From: Sedimentisphaerales bacterium | GTDB taxonomy: Bacteria > Planctomycetota > Phycisphaerae > Sedimentisphaerales > Anaerobacaceae | Direction of reading: 5' to 3' | DNA: 62,281 bases | NCBI GenBank assembly: GCA_016931715.1 | Contig: JAFGEF010000059.1 | Coordinates: 1 to 62,281 of the forward strand | Part shown: piece by piece, positions 9,162 to 19,565 of the stretch | Layout of the letters: every line of letters begins with the position of its first letter | Position numbering within the stretch: the stretch's first letter is position 1 | Program-made: the position numbers and the translations under genes | The notes under the pieces: generated by a model | Databases searched by the model: none | What the model saw: only the letters and a program-made list of their open reading frames with translations | What the model was told of the DNA's origin: nothing

Positions 9162-9986
9162 ATGGAAGCTAAAGGAAAAAGAAGATTCAACTGGCGTTCG
9201 TTTGTATCTGTTCTGACCGCATTTTCCTTTCTTGGATTAACCATCACGGGTATAATTCTCTTTATTGTTCCTCCCGGACGAATTGCCAACTGGTCTGGCT
9301 GGACGATTTATGCTTTAACTAAAGAGCAATGGATAGCTTTACATGACTGGTTCGGTATTATCTTTGTGATTACAGTAGTCTTTCACCTTCTCTTCAATAT
9401 AAAACCATTTATCAGTTATTTCAAAAGCAAAGTTACAAAATCCTATTCTTTGCGGCCTGAATGGCTGTTAGCGATGGTTGTTTGTATTGTTGTTGGTGTT
9501 GGAACGATTGTAAATACCGCTCCTTTTTCAACACTGATGACCTGGAACGAAAGCATTAAAAATAGCTGGGAAAATACCTCTCAGCAGGCTCCTGTACCTC
9601 ATGCTGAACTTTTTACTTTAACTGAGCTTGCTCAACAGGTTACAGACGTTGACCTTGAAACCATGCAGGCTAACCTTCAAGCACAAGGTATCGAAGTAAA
9701 TTCGAGCGATATAACAATTGGTGAACTTGCGGAGTCGTTTTCCAAAACTCCTTCAGAAATATACCAAATTGCTTTAGGGCAGGGTGGTACAGAAAGAAGT
9801 CGATTAGGACAAATGACACTGAAAGAATATTGTGAACAAATGAATATTAACGTGGATGAAGCAGTACGAAAATTAAAAACCTCAGGCTTTACCGTGAAAT
9901 CTAATATGACGATTCGGGAAATTGCTGATTCCGGAGGCGTGCATCCCTCAGCAGTTCGGACAATGCTCAATCAGACGAATCCATAG
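9162..9986 (+). CDS. DUF4405-type membrane protein with C-terminal helical repeats
   Basis: A 274-residue protein. Residues 1-120 hold about three transmembrane helices typical of DUF4405 (small b-type-cytochrome-like domain), including 'TGIILFIVPPGRIANWSGW' and the two-histidine segment 'HDWFGIIFVITVVFHLLFN', which could bind haem. Residues about 150-270 are soluble and made of repeats with the pattern 'TxxELA...G...v', each resembling a small helix-turn-helix unit. A strong AGGAAGGA ribosome site precedes the ATG. It lies between metY and nifU on the same strand. Its role in the sulfur cluster is unknown; redox delivery to Fe-S assembly is only a guess. Confidence 0.72.
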   Translation: MEAKGKRRFNWRSFVSVLTAFSFLGLTITGIILFIVPPGRIANWSGWTIYALTKEQWIALHDWFGIIFVITVVFHLLFNIKPFISYFKSKVTKSYSLRPEWLLAMVVCIVVGVGTIVNTAPFSTLMTWNESIKNSWENTSQQAPVPHAELFTLTELAQQVTDVDLETMQANLQAQGIEVNSSDITIGELAESFSKTPSEIYQIALGQGGTERSRLGQMTLKEYCEQMNINVDEAVRKLKTSGFTVKSNMTIREIADSGGVHPSAVRTMLNQTNP

Positions 9987-10059
9987 AAATATGTTATATG
10001 TCGGAAATAAAAATTGACTATCATTCTGGTTACAAAAAATATGAAGGATTAAAAATATT

Positions 10060-10944
10060 ATGTGGGATTATACAGATAAAGTAAGAGATCATTTTTTCAA
10101 TCCGCGTAATGTCGGAGAAGTTGAAAATCCGGATGGTGTCGGTGAAGTAGGCTCACTCGCCTGCGGTGACGCCTTGAAGCTAACATTTAAACTTGATAAA
10201 AGCGGCAAAATAAAAGATGCCAGGTTTAAAACATTCGGCTGTGCAAGTGCGATTGCTTCGTCATCGGTTTTAACAGAGCTTATAAAGGGCAAAACTTTAG
10301 ACGAAGCCGCGAAGGTTACGAATAAAGATATCGCCGATTATCTCGGCGGCTTGCCTGAGCAGAAAATGCACTGCTCCGTTATGGGAAGAGAAGCTCTTGA
10401 AGCAGCAATTGATAATTATCGAACGGGCGGTAAAAAGAAACATGAGCTTGAGGGCAATGTAGTTTGCACATGTTTTGGTGTTACAGACAAGGAAATCGAA
10501 AGAGTAATAAGAGAAAATAATCTTTCAACGGTCGAAGATGTAACAAATTACTGCAAAGCCGGAGGCGGCTGCGGCGGGTGCAAAGGTGAAATTGAAAAAA
10601 TTATTCAAAATGTTCAGGGTGAAAAGCTAAAGGAAAATGCTTCAGTTTCGCTTCAAAAAGGTGCAAAATTAACTAATATTCAGAAAATTCAATTGATTCA
10701 GCAGACTATAAATGAGCAGATTAAACCTGCGCTTCGCGAACATGGTGGAAACATCGAACTAATAGATGTCGAAGGCAATAAAGTTATTGTTGCCTTCAGA
10801 GGCATGTGTGCCCAGTGCAAGCTTGCTGAATATACGATGAAAGACGTAGTCGAAGCAAGACTCCGGGAATATGTATCTGATGATTTATTTGTGGAAGAAG
10901 CCGGCGATTCATCAGAGCTGCCACATAATCATATGGAAGAATAA
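10060..10944 (+). CDS. nifU: NifU Fe-S cluster scaffold (three-domain)
   Basis: A 294-residue protein with the full NifU layout. Residues 1-125 are an IscU-like scaffold with cysteines in 'SLACGDALKL', 'FGCASAIASSSV' and 'KMHCSVMGREAL'. Residues about 137-180 are a [2Fe-2S] BFD-like domain ('CTCFGVTDKEIERVI', 'GGGCGGCKGEI'). Residues about 215-280 are the C-terminal Nfu domain with 'FRGMCAQCKLAEYTMKDVV'. It receives sulfur from the NifS encoded 31 bp downstream and builds clusters for client proteins. No nitrogenase genes are in the window, so this is probably the housekeeping NIF-type system found in many anaerobes. Confidence 0.96.
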   Translation: MWDYTDKVRDHFFNPRNVGEVENPDGVGEVGSLACGDALKLTFKLDKSGKIKDARFKTFGCASAIASSSVLTELIKGKTLDEAAKVTNKDIADYLGGLPEQKMHCSVMGREALEAAIDNYRTGGKKKHELEGNVVCTCFGVTDKEIERVIRENNLSTVEDVTNYCKAGGGCGGCKGEIEKIIQNVQGEKLKENASVSLQKGAKLTNIQKIQLIQQTINEQIKPALREHGGNIELIDVEGNKVIVAFRGMCAQCKLAEYTMKDVVEARLREYVSDDLFVEEAGDSSELPHNHMEE

Positions 10945-10975
10945 TAGAATTATAATATATGCGGAATAAGGAAAT

Positions 10976-12133
10976 ATGAAAACTATATATTTTGACAATA
11001 ACGCTACAACAAAGATGGATGAACAGGTATTTGAGGAAATGAAACCATATTTCAGCGAATTATATGGAAATCCATCGAGTATGCACACTTTCGGCGGCCA
11101 AATCGGTCATAAAATAGCTCATGCTCGTGAACAGGCAGCAGAACTTCTTGGCTGTGAGCCGAGCGAGATTGTTTTCACAAGCGGAGGGACCGAAAGCGAC
11201 AATACTGCGATAAAAGGTACTTTATATGCGGCACCGAATAAAAGAAAAATTATCACAACCAGAGTCGAGCACCCTGCGGTACTTGCTGTTTGCAGAGAAA
11301 GTGAAAATCGCGGCTACTCGATTATTGAGCTGGGAGTGGATAAATACGGCATGATTGATTTAGCTGAATTGGAGCACCAAATTGATGATAACACCGTAAT
11401 CGTGACTATTATGTACGCTAATAATGAAACTGGTGTTATCTTTCCGATAGATAAAATTTCAGAATTAGTAAAGTCCAAAGGAGCGATATTTCATACCGAC
11501 GCGGTACAGGCTGTCGGTAAAATTCCGCTGGATTTATCAAAAAGCAATATTGATTTGTTAAGCATTTCTGCACACAAGCTTCATGGCCCCAAAGGTGTAG
11601 GTGTTCTATACGTACGGAAAGGTACACGGCTCTCACCCTATCAGTTAGGAGGTCACCAGGAATCAGGCAAAAGAGCCGGAACGGAAAACGTACCGGGCAT
11701 AATAGGTCTTGGAAAAGCCTGTGAATTAGCGAAGGAAAATATCAAACTGGAAAATAACAAAGTTAAAAAACTCCGTGATAAACTCGAAAAAGCAATATTA
11801 AAGAATTGTCCGGATTGCCGGGTAAACGGTGACATAGCAAACCGACTGCCGAATACAAGCAATATCAGCTTCGAGTATATAGAAGGCGAGGCAATTCTGT
11901 TAATGCTCGACCAGCATGGCATCTGCGCCAGCAGCGGCTCGGCATGTACATCCGGCTCGCTTGAGCCAAGCCACGTTTTAAGGGCGATGGGCGTTCCCTT
12001 TACCGCGGCTCACGGCTCTATAAGATTCAGTCTCAGTAAATATAACACCGAAGACGAGATAGATTATACTGTTAAAACAATTCCGCCTGTTATCAATCGC
12101 CTTCGCGAACTTTCGCCATTTGTACCTAAATAA
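10976..12133 (+). CDS. nifS: Cysteine desulfurase NifS
   Basis: A 385-residue PLP enzyme converting cysteine to alanine and an enzyme-bound persulfide. Visible motifs are 'YFDNNATTKMDEQV' at the N-terminus, 'FTSGGTESDNTAIKG', 'HTDAVQAVGKIPLDL', the PLP lysine in 'SISAHKLHGPKGVG' and the catalytic cysteine loop 'GSACTSGSLEPSHVLRAMG'. The short loop before this Cys is typical of NifS/IscS. It follows nifU by 31 bp. It is the probable sulfur donor for NifU, for the MnmA encoded at 1485 and possibly for LarE-linked chemistry downstream. Confidence 0.96.
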   Translation: MKTIYFDNNATTKMDEQVFEEMKPYFSELYGNPSSMHTFGGQIGHKIAHAREQAAELLGCEPSEIVFTSGGTESDNTAIKGTLYAAPNKRKIITTRVEHPAVLAVCRESENRGYSIIELGVDKYGMIDLAELEHQIDDNTVIVTIMYANNETGVIFPIDKISELVKSKGAIFHTDAVQAVGKIPLDLSKSNIDLLSISAHKLHGPKGVGVLYVRKGTRLSPYQLGGHQESGKRAGTENVPGIIGLGKACELAKENIKLENNKVKKLRDKLEKAILKNCPDCRVNGDIANRLPNTSNISFEYIEGEAILLMLDQHGICASSGSACTSGSLEPSHVLRAMGVPFTAAHGSIRFSLSKYNTEDEIDYTVKTIPPVINRLRELSPFVPK

Positions 12134-12150
12134 CATTTACAAAGTATAAT

Positions 12151-12222
12151 TGTCATGTTGAGCGCAGCGAAACATCTGGCATGTGAATATTAGATAGATT
12201 CTTTGTTTCACTCAGAATGACA
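12151..12222. repeat. REP-like intergenic palindrome (TGTCAT..TTGAG type)
   Basis: Two inverted arms, 12151-12177 starting TGTCATGTTGAG and 12196-12222 ending CTCAGAATGACA, flank a short AT-rich centre. The arm resembles the TGTCATTCTGAG...GAATCT intergenic repeat seen scattered in many bacterial genomes. It fills most of the 104-bp gap between nifS and larE. A related half-arm occurs at 62062. Confidence 0.75.
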
Positions 12223-12237
12223 TTCATGGTTTAATTT

Positions 12238-13077
12238 ATGAAGAAGTCACTTGATGAAAAATACGAATTACTTAAACGCAATTTGAAAAAGCTGAAAAAA
12301 ACAGTTGTGGCATATTCAGGAGGCGTTGACAGTACATTCCTTCTGAAAACAGCAATTGACGTGCTCGGTGCTGAAAATGTTTTAGCATGTATCGGAGTCA
12401 GCTCATCTCTTTCAGGAACACAATACAAACGCGCAATAGAATTTGCCGAATTGCTGGGTGCTAAGGTCGAAGAAATTAAGGTGCAGGAAATCTACGATGC
12501 GGAATATGCCGCAAACAGTCCGGATAGATGTTTCCATTGTAAATCTCATCTTTATTCCATGCTGAACGAAATTGCTCGAAAAAATAATTTTCATAATGTA
12601 ATTTGCGGCTGCAATTTCGATGATAAGGACGATTTCAGACCCGGCAACAAAGCCGCTGATATAAGGGGAATTTTGTCTCCTCTGATGGAAGTGGAAATGA
12701 CAAAAGATGATATTCGAAAAATCAGCAGAAAACTCAATCTGCCTACTTCGGATTTGCCTGCTTCTCCATGCCTTGCCTCGAGAATTGCTTATGGCTTGAA
12801 AATTACAAGACAGCGATTAGAACAAATTGAGGAAGCGGAAGATTTTTTAAGAGAACTGGGCTTCGTCGAATTTCGTGTTCGTCATCACGATACAATCGCA
12901 AGAATCGAAGTAAATCTCAAAGACCTGAATAAAATAATTTCAGAGCCGAACCGCCAGAAAATTATCAATAAACTGAAATCAATAGGATTCAAATTTATAA
13001 CCATCGATTTACAGGGCTTCCGTTCCGGTTCGCTTAACGAAACTCTTACAAAAGAGCAGAAGCAAATAAGCATATAA
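12238..13077 (+). CDS. larE: ATP-dependent sacrificial sulfur transferase LarE-like
   Basis: A 279-residue PP-loop protein. 'VVAYSGGVDSTFLLKTA' (about residues 22-38) binds ATP. 'SPDRCFHCKSHLYSML' and 'LPASPCLASRIAYGLKITRQ' are LarE hallmarks, the latter carrying the cysteine expected to be the sulfur donor or cluster ligand. LarE builds the thiolated pincer cofactor of nickel enzymes such as lactate racemase. No larA, larB or larC gene is present here, so the acceptor in this organism is not shown. It is last in the plus-strand sulfur cluster and converges on zwf. The family is firm; the physiological product is inferred. Confidence 0.88.
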   Translation: MKKSLDEKYELLKRNLKKLKKTVVAYSGGVDSTFLLKTAIDVLGAENVLACIGVSSSLSGTQYKRAIEFAELLGAKVEEIKVQEIYDAEYAANSPDRCFHCKSHLYSMLNEIARKNNFHNVICGCNFDDKDDFRPGNKAADIRGILSPLMEVEMTKDDIRKISRKLNLPTSDLPASPCLASRIAYGLKITRQRLEQIEEAEDFLRELGFVEFRVRHHDTIARIEVNLKDLNKIISEPNRQKIINKLKSIGFKFITIDLQGFRSGSLNETLTKEQKQISI

Positions 13078-13124
13078 TCGTAGAACAGGCTTTCAGCACG
13101 AATATTTAGGACTTTTTATATAGG

Positions 13125-14654
13125 CTAATCGCCGATTTTCCGCCACTTGTGACCTTCGGATTCTATGAGTTTATCTGCTTGAAGAAAACTTTCAGAGCCG
13201 GCAGGGTATATAACCGGTTTTGAATCGCTGTTCTCCCATATTGTTAGAACCGGTGTCAAGATGCTCCAAGCTGTTTCTATGCTGTCTTGTCTGGTAAATA
13301 AAGTCTGGTCACCGAGCATGCAATCGAGCAGCAACCGCTGATATGCCTCCGGCATTTCCGTCCCGAAAAGATCGGCGTAGTTGAAATTCATCGAAAGGGT
13401 GCTCATACACTTTCTTGCGCCGGGACGCTTCGCCTGAAAATCAAGCAGGATTCCTTCTTTAGGCTGGATTTGAAGAACAAGCACATTGGACGGTATTTCA
13501 TTAAAACCCATTGAGGCAAACATTGAATGCGGCGATTTTTTAAAAGTAATCGCGATTTCAGTATCCTTGCCGGACAGCCTTTTTCCGGTTCGCATGTAGA
13601 AGGGGACATCTTTCCATCGCCAGTTGTCGATAAAAATTTTCGCAGCTATGTAAGTTTCTGTCCTTGAGCCGGGAGATACCGAATGTTCGGATTTGTAGGA
13701 AACAATTTTTTCTCCGTTTATTATTCCTTCGCCGTATTGTCCCCTGACGATGTAGTTATCGAGTTCTTCGATTTTGAAGGGGCGAATAGATTTTAATAGT
13801 TTAACTATTTCATCGCGAACACTGTTCGCCTCAAAAGATATCGGTGGCTCCATCGCAGCCAAAGCGAGCATTTGAAGCATGTGATTCTGAAACATGTCAC
13901 GCAGTGCACCGCTCTGGTCATAATATGCGGCTCTATGCTCGATCCCGTCTGATTCCGCCGCTGTTACCTGAATATGGTCTATAAAATTTCTGTTCCAGAT
14001 TGGCTCAAATATTGAATTGGCAAAACGAAACATCAGGATATTCTGAACAGTTTCCTTGCCTAAATAGTGGTCTATTCGATAGACCTGAGATTCGTTAAAA
14101 CATTTGTTGATTTTTTCGTTTAAATCCAATGCACTTTCCAGGTCTTTTCCAAAAGGCTTTTCGACAACCAATTTTGTTTTTGGCTGACATGATAATTTTG
14201 ATGAGCCAAGATGTTCGACAATTTCAGGATATAAAAACGGCGGCACAGAAAGATAAAATATAATGTTATCATTTGCATGATGTTTTTGACTTAATTTACC
14301 GATTTCTGCTTTTATGTTATCATAAAATGAAGCCTCTCGATAATCTCCATCGATATAATAAAGCAGACTTAAAAATTGTTCCAGACCTAAAGGTGATGTT
14401 TCTTTTGTTTTTTCGCATATAATCTGCTCTGTATCTTTTCGGAACTGTTCGTTGGAAAGCTCTTTTCTTCCTGCGCCAAGAAGAAAAAACTTTTCGCTAA
14501 TTAAATCCTGCTGAAATAAACGAAACAAACTGACAAGCAGTTTTCTTCGCACAAGGTCACCTGATGCACCGAAAACAACGAAGCCGCATGGACCAGCCGG
14601 GATTTCGATACACTTGATGTCCTGCCCGGTTAAAGATAGCCCGACTTTACGCAC
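13125..14654 (-). CDS. zwf: Glucose-6-phosphate 1-dehydrogenase
   Basis: A 509-residue NADP-dependent enzyme, the first step of the oxidative pentose phosphate pathway. It has the nucleotide-binding motif 'VVFGASGDLVRRKLL', the substrate/catalytic motif 'YRIDHYLGKETVQNI' and 'MRTGKRLSGKDTEIAI'. It is the last gene of a minus-strand run; rubredoxin ends 22 bp upstream. Its position in the oxygen-defence island suggests it supplies reducing power to peroxidases and rubredoxin-dependent enzymes, though that is inference. About 20 residues precede the nucleotide-binding strand, slightly more than usual. Confidence 0.96.
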   Translation of the reverse strand: MRKVGLSLTGQDIKCIEIPAGPCGFVVFGASGDLVRRKLLVSLFRLFQQDLISEKFFLLGAGRKELSNEQFRKDTEQIICEKTKETSPLGLEQFLSLLYYIDGDYREASFYDNIKAEIGKLSQKHHANDNIIFYLSVPPFLYPEIVEHLGSSKLSCQPKTKLVVEKPFGKDLESALDLNEKINKCFNESQVYRIDHYLGKETVQNILMFRFANSIFEPIWNRNFIDHIQVTAAESDGIEHRAAYYDQSGALRDMFQNHMLQMLALAAMEPPISFEANSVRDEIVKLLKSIRPFKIEELDNYIVRGQYGEGIINGEKIVSYKSEHSVSPGSRTETYIAAKIFIDNWRWKDVPFYMRTGKRLSGKDTEIAITFKKSPHSMFASMGFNEIPSNVLVLQIQPKEGILLDFQAKRPGARKCMSTLSMNFNYADLFGTEMPEAYQRLLLDCMLGDQTLFTRQDSIETAWSILTPVLTIWENSDSKPVIYPAGSESFLQADKLIESEGHKWRKIGD

Positions 14655-14676
14655 AAGTTAATTCCTGTTATTTTAA

Positions 14677-14841
14677 CTAATCATCAACCGGTTCAAATTC
14701 GTCCTTGCCTGCGCCGCAATCGGGACAAACCCAATCTTCCGGCAAATCTTCAAAAGCAGTGCCTGGCTCGACGCCGTTATCAGGATCACCTTTGGCAGGA
14801 TTATATATATATCCGCAAAGAAGGCATTTATATTTTTTCAT
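14677..14841 (-). CDS. Rubredoxin
   Basis: A 54-residue protein translated directly from the sequence. It has the two knuckles of an iron-sulfur rubredoxin: '[12 protein letters not shown]' near residue 6 (C-x2-C) and '[16 protein letters not shown]' near residue 39 (C-x2-C). The length is exactly that of classical rubredoxins. It lies between zwf (22 bp downstream) and a rubrerythrin-like gene (21 bp upstream). It is the probable electron donor to the superoxide reductase, rubrerythrins and flavodiiron protein of the same island. Confidence 0.95.
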   Translation of the reverse strand: MKKYKCLLCGYIYNPAKGDPDNGVEPGTAFEDLPEDWVCPDCGAGKDEFEPVDD

Positions 14842-14862
14842 GTGCTGTTCTCCATAGATTGA

Positions 14863-15348
14863 TTAATTTAATTCATGTAACTTTTCGCTTAAGGTAACAA
14901 TATGACTATACTCTTGTCTTATTATCGCATCGACTTTGTCTTTTCCCGCCTGTTGAGAGACTGATTCTCTCAGTCCAACATAGAAAGCAATCGAATCTTT
15001 TTCCATTCCGACCGCCATCAGCAAAACATCTTTTGGCGACTTCTGCTTATTAAGCAATTCGGCAGGTTTGGTTTTTATATCGAAGACATGATTATCCGCC
15101 ATTACTCGTAAATACATTTCTGCCTGACCATCCGGATCAAAAACAGGCGGCTCAACTTCAGTACCGGAAAGTTCGGCCTGCATTGCATGAAAAGTCTTCT
15201 CATGTTCATCTTCCATAGCTGCAAGCTCGAGCAGTACCTTGCTCATCTGCGGGAATTTTTTCGCTGACGCTCGATAGAATTTTGCTCCATTCCTTTCAAT
15301 TTCTCTGGCCATTTCAAAGACTTCATCTGCGTTAAAAGGGATACTCAT
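14863..15348 (-). CDS. Rubrerythrin-like ferritin-family protein
   Basis: A 161-residue four-helix-bundle protein with diiron ligands visible as Glu in 'EMAREIERNGAKFYRASAKK' and 'E-x-x-H' in 'AAMEDEHEKTFHAM', with a second pair in 'AVGMEKDSIAFYVGLRE' and 'IIRQEYSHIVTLSEKL'. It lacks the C-terminal rubredoxin domain of the full rubrerythrin at 21430. It probably reduces peroxide or handles iron, with electrons from the adjacent rubredoxin. Its ATG overlaps the ferritin stop by one base (TAATG), so translation is coupled. Confidence 0.85.
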   Translation of the reverse strand: MSIPFNADEVFEMAREIERNGAKFYRASAKKFPQMSKVLLELAAMEDEHEKTFHAMQAELSGTEVEPPVFDPDGQAEMYLRVMADNHVFDIKTKPAELLNKQKSPKDVLLMAVGMEKDSIAFYVGLRESVSQQAGKDKVDAIIRQEYSHIVTLSEKLHELN

Positions 15349-15866
15349 TATGCTTCTCCTTGACTTGCCGGCGGTGTGAATACTCTTTGACTTAATTCAC
15401 GGTCAAGCATAAACATTCCACCGGGTGCGTTTTCCATTAACTTCAACTGCTTGACTAATTCGTCAGCAGAAGATTCTTCTTCGACCTGCTCGTTGACAAA
15501 CCATTGCAGAAAACTGTTTGTTGCGTGGTCTTTTTCTTCGATTGCCAAATCAACAAGATTGTTAATCAGGCTTGTAACTTTTTGTTCGTGCCTGCTTAAA
15601 TTCTCGAAAGCAGCAAGAGGTGAGTCCCATTTTGTCTGCGGGCCTTCAATTGTTTTTAAAAGAACTCTGCCGCCCCGAGAGATGATGAAATCGTAAATTT
15701 TCATCGCATGAACCATTTCTTCCTGTGTCTGGACTCTCATCCAGTTGGCGAATCCATTCAGATTCAGCGACTTGAAATAAGACTCCATCGACAAGTAGAG
15801 ATACGCTGAATACATCTCGGCATTTACCTGCTCGTTTAGAGCTTTTTCCATTTTTTTACCAATCAT
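15348..15866 (-). CDS. ftn: Bacterial non-haem ferritin
   Basis: A 172-residue ferritin. Ferroxidase ligands are visible in 'LNEQVNAEMYSAYLYLSME' (Glu), 'RVQTQEEMVHAMKIYDFI' (E-x-x-H) and 'LQWFVNEQVEEESSADEL' (Glu/Gln). Ferritins of this type store Fe(III) in 24-mers and limit Fenton chemistry. The C-terminal tail after residue 150 is short and variable. It is 51 bp downstream of the peroxiredoxin and overlaps the rubrerythrin-like gene by one base, forming an iron and peroxide handling pair. Confidence 0.95.
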   Translation of the reverse strand: MIGKKMEKALNEQVNAEMYSAYLYLSMESYFKSLNLNGFANWMRVQTQEEMVHAMKIYDFIISRGGRVLLKTIEGPQTKWDSPLAAFENLSRHEQKVTSLINNLVDLAIEEKDHATNSFLQWFVNEQVEEESSADELVKQLKLMENAPGGMFMLDRELSQRVFTPPASQGEA

Positions 15867-15917
15867 ACTCTTCCTTTCTTTAGAGCATCGCTTTTTGGAT
15901 ATCGCATAAATTGGTGT

Positions 15918-16601
15918 TCACTTTTTATGCGGGCACTTTTTCAGACAGAGGAACCAATCGAGACATTCATAGTCAGTTCCGGACTTTTCGACTCTCTCTT
16001 TTGCTGTTCCGCATGAACCGGGAGGAGGCACAATTACATCATCACCAAGCTGCCAGTTAGCAGGAGTTGCGATTTTATGTTCATCTGAATGCTGCATGGC
16101 GATAAGCAATCTTTTCACCTCGTCCATATTCCTTCCATTGCTGAGTGGATAATACAGAATGGCTCTGACGATAGCTTTCGGGTCCATGATAAATACAGCC
16201 CTTACCGCCTGCGTTGTGCTTGCCGCAGGCTGAAGCATACCGAATGCTTTGGACACTTGCATTGTCAAGTCACTGATTACCGGAAAATTGACCTCGATAT
16301 TTTTCATGCCTTTGTATTTTATTTTTTCCTTTATAGTCCTGAGCCATGCAATATGACTATAAGTACTATCGATAGACAATCCGAGCAGCGCAGTATTTAA
16401 CTCTTTGAATTCTTTTTCCATGCTCGCGAATGTCATAAATTCTGTTGTGCAAACCGGAGTGAAATCAGCGGGGTGTGAGAAAAATATTACCCATTTCCCC
16501 TTAAAATCATCCGGGAACTTGATATGTCCCTGAGTTGTTTCCGCTTCAAAAGAAGGTGCCTTCTCACCGATTAACGGCATTGAATTTCTTTGCTCTTCCA
16601 T
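15918..16601 (-). CDS. Peroxiredoxin (Prx6/1-Cys-like subfamily)
   Basis: A 227-residue AhpC/TSA-family peroxidase. The peroxidatic Cys is in 'FSHPADFTPVCTTEF' near residue 50, with the partner Arg expected in the later 'AVRAVFIMDPKAIVRAI' segment. The long C-terminal arm with several Cys ('PPGSCGTAKERVEKS', 'YECLDWFLCLKKCPHKK') resembles archaeal and anaerobe Prx6-type proteins, where the extra cysteines can act as resolving residues. It lies between ferritin and katG on the same strand. The electron donor is not evident. Confidence 0.93.
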   Translation of the reverse strand: MEEQRNSMPLIGEKAPSFEAETTQGHIKFPDDFKGKWVIFFSHPADFTPVCTTEFMTFASMEKEFKELNTALLGLSIDSTYSHIAWLRTIKEKIKYKGMKNIEVNFPVISDLTMQVSKAFGMLQPAASTTQAVRAVFIMDPKAIVRAILYYPLSNGRNMDEVKRLLIAMQHSDEHKIATPANWQLGDDVIVPPPGSCGTAKERVEKSGTDYECLDWFLCLKKCPHKK

Positions 16602-16689
16602 AATTTTCTCCTTTTAAGAATATTTGGTACCACATTACGATATTGGTACGCTTTTTTCGGCTTAAAACGACATTAAGTCAATATGGTTA

Positions 16690-19178
<2,489 letters not shown>

Positions 19179-19553
19179 TTACGCTTTCCATAAGCCATGT
19201 ATGTTGCAGTACTCGCGTGCACTAACGGAGGCAGCTTTTACATTAAATACAGCTTCCGGTGCCATGCCCGGCTTTAGAAATTGTCTGTATGCTTTACCAT
19301 CGGCAAGCAGCTCGATCCATTCTATATAGTGCTTTTCTTCCATAGGATGAGGCGCACTGCCGACTTTGACTTTGTAGCCGCCTTCTATTTTTTCGATGAC
19401 AGGAACATGTTTTTCTTTCGAAGCATCGGTTGTGTTTTCCGTCAAAAGGTCCATAGGCTCTCCACAGCAAACGAGCTCACCTTTACCGCCGTGAAGAACT
19501 TCGACTATATTTCCGCATATGCTGCATTTATATACCTGTAATTTTTCTGCCAT
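19179..19553 (-). CDS. dfx: Desulfoferrodoxin (two-iron superoxide reductase)
   Basis: A 124-residue protein. Residues 1-36 form the desulforedoxin-like Fe(Cys)4 site ('[16 protein letters not shown]' then '[11 protein letters not shown]'). The rest is the neelaredoxin-type catalytic domain with iron ligands His in '[10 protein letters not shown]', His in '[17 protein letters not shown]' and Cys/His in '[12 protein letters not shown]'. It reduces superoxide to peroxide without releasing oxygen, using rubredoxin electrons, a hallmark of anaerobes. It is 12 bp downstream of the flavodiiron protein gene, so the two are probably co-transcribed with tpx. Confidence 0.97.
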   Translation of the reverse strand: MAEKLQVYKCSICGNIVEVLHGGKGELVCCGEPMDLLTENTTDASKEKHVPVIEKIEGGYKVKVGSAPHPMEEKHYIEWIELLADGKAYRQFLKPGMAPEAVFNVKAASVSAREYCNIHGLWKA

Positions 19554-19565
19554 GATATTTTCCTT

